Below, in pieces: positions 5,215-5,557 of a stretch of 5,557 nt of DNA. This DNA comes from Pseudomonadota bacterium. GTDB taxonomy: Bacteria > Desulfobacterota > Desulfarculia > Desulfarculales > JAHJDS01. The stretch lies in assembly GCA_018812395.1 (NCBI GenBank), contig JAHJDS010000282.1:1-5557 (forward strand), given 5' to 3'. The notes under the pieces are model-generated. The model saw only the letters and a list, made by a program, of their open reading frames with translations, ran no database searches and was not told the origin of the DNA. Positions within the stretch are counted from its first letter, which is position 1; every line of letters begins with the position of its first letter. The position numbers and the translations under genes were made by a program.

Positions 5215-5557
5215 GCCACGCCCCCCTCCCCGAACACCTCGTCGAGCGCCACGGCCACCTGGGCCGCGTCACCGGGCAACATGGTCCTGGGGTCCAACAA
5301 CAAGCGGTCGTGCTGAGTCCGGCCGATGACCGGAACCTCGAGCCCCCGCAGTTTTTCGTCCAATCGGGCCGCGGTCAGGCCGGCCGGCCGGATGGCCACC
5401 AGCCGGGTCGGCAAATCGGCCAGGGGCAACGCCCCGCCGCCCACCTGGGACCGCCCGTCAACGAGTTCGACCGTGAACCGGCCCCGGGCCACGCCCCGCA
5501 GCCGTCGGGCCAGGGCGGCGGCCGAGCGCCGAATGGCGCTCAGCGGCCGGGTCAGCA
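5211..5557 (-). CDS. selA: L-seryl-tRNA(Sec) selenium transferase SelA, C-terminal part (cut by window edge)
   Basis: The last 114 codons of a gene that continues past the right edge. SelA is a PLP-dependent cytoplasmic enzyme that turns Ser-tRNA(Sec) into Sec-tRNA(Sec) using selenophosphate, for UGA-directed selenocysteine insertion. The visible part matches the SelA C-terminus: LVDGRSQVGGGALPLADLP, then VAIRPAG, LDEKLRGLEVPVIGR and LLLDPRTMLPGD in the usual order. The family is about 460-480 residues, so roughly a quarter is seen; the PLP lysine lies outside. A GTG at 5492 could look like a start but sits inside the conserved frame, which reads open to 5557 (LTRPLSAIRRSAAALARR). The gene ends in a TGA overlapping the TTG start of the next gene. 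The next gene is not selB, its usual partner. The gene implies that this organism makes selenoproteins, such as formate dehydrogenases or hydrogenases. Confidence 0.93.
   Translation of the reverse strand, partial: LTRPLSAIRRSAAALARRLRGVARGRFTVELVDGRSQVGGGALPLADLPTRLVAIRPAGLTAARLDEKLRGLEVPVIGRTQHDRLLLDPRTMLPGDAAQVAVALDEVFGEGGVA
5221..5231 (-). promoter_or_regulatory. G-rich ribosome binding site for the TTG-started TPR gene
   Basis: On the minus strand GGGGAGGGGGG lies 6 bases before the TTG at 5214-5212, inside the 3' end of selA. It is the main support for the non-ATG start and for translational coupling: no ATG or GTG nearby has comparable spacing. The run also encodes the GEGG near the SelA C-terminus. 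Confidence 0.7.

Overview
The window is high-GC DNA with five recognisable protein genes, two of them cut by the window edges or nearly so. It looks like a Gram-negative anaerobe of the Desulfobacterota (Desulfovibrio-like) or a close relative. This placement is an inference. It rests on an LPS heptose gene (gmhA), a selenocysteine gene (selA), a stand-alone AmmeMemoRadiSam protein B and a Lys-rich HU of delta-proteobacterial type. No taxonomic marker such as rRNA is present.

Right half, minus strand, read from right to left: the 3' quarter of selA (5211-5557, open at the right edge) overlaps by 4 bases a TTG-started gene (2713-5214). That gene encodes an 833-residue protein with two degenerate GGDEF-like domains around a beta-rich FlgT-C-like segment, followed by about eight TPR repeats. 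After an 80-base gap comes amrB (1415-2632), a Memo-family protein with its three metal ligands intact and a PqqD-like N-terminal domain. The three genes run co-directionally and probably form one transcription unit. selA and the TPR protein are clearly translationally coupled.

Left half: a 371-base divergent intergenic region (614-984) separates gmhA (minus, 26-613) from an HU-family DNA-binding protein gene (plus, 985-1254). It holds a near-consensus sigma-70 promoter for gmhA, an extended -10 promoter for HU, a nested dyad between the two promoters, a GC palindrome at the gmhA transcription start, and an HU leader of about 150 bases with a long stem-loop. The gmhA stop overlaps an ATG that opens another minus-strand gene, of which only eight codons are inside the window.

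HU and amrB are convergent. The 160 bases between them, plus the last codons of amrB, carry three consecutive strong stem-loops (1255-1301, 1331-1386, 1424-1471). None is followed by a good T-run.

I see no CRISPR array, insertion sequence, tRNA or rRNA. Most of the window is ordinary chromosomal housekeeping. The least ordinary items are the twin-degenerate-GGDEF/TPR protein coupled to selA, and the structured RNA elements flanking the HU gene.
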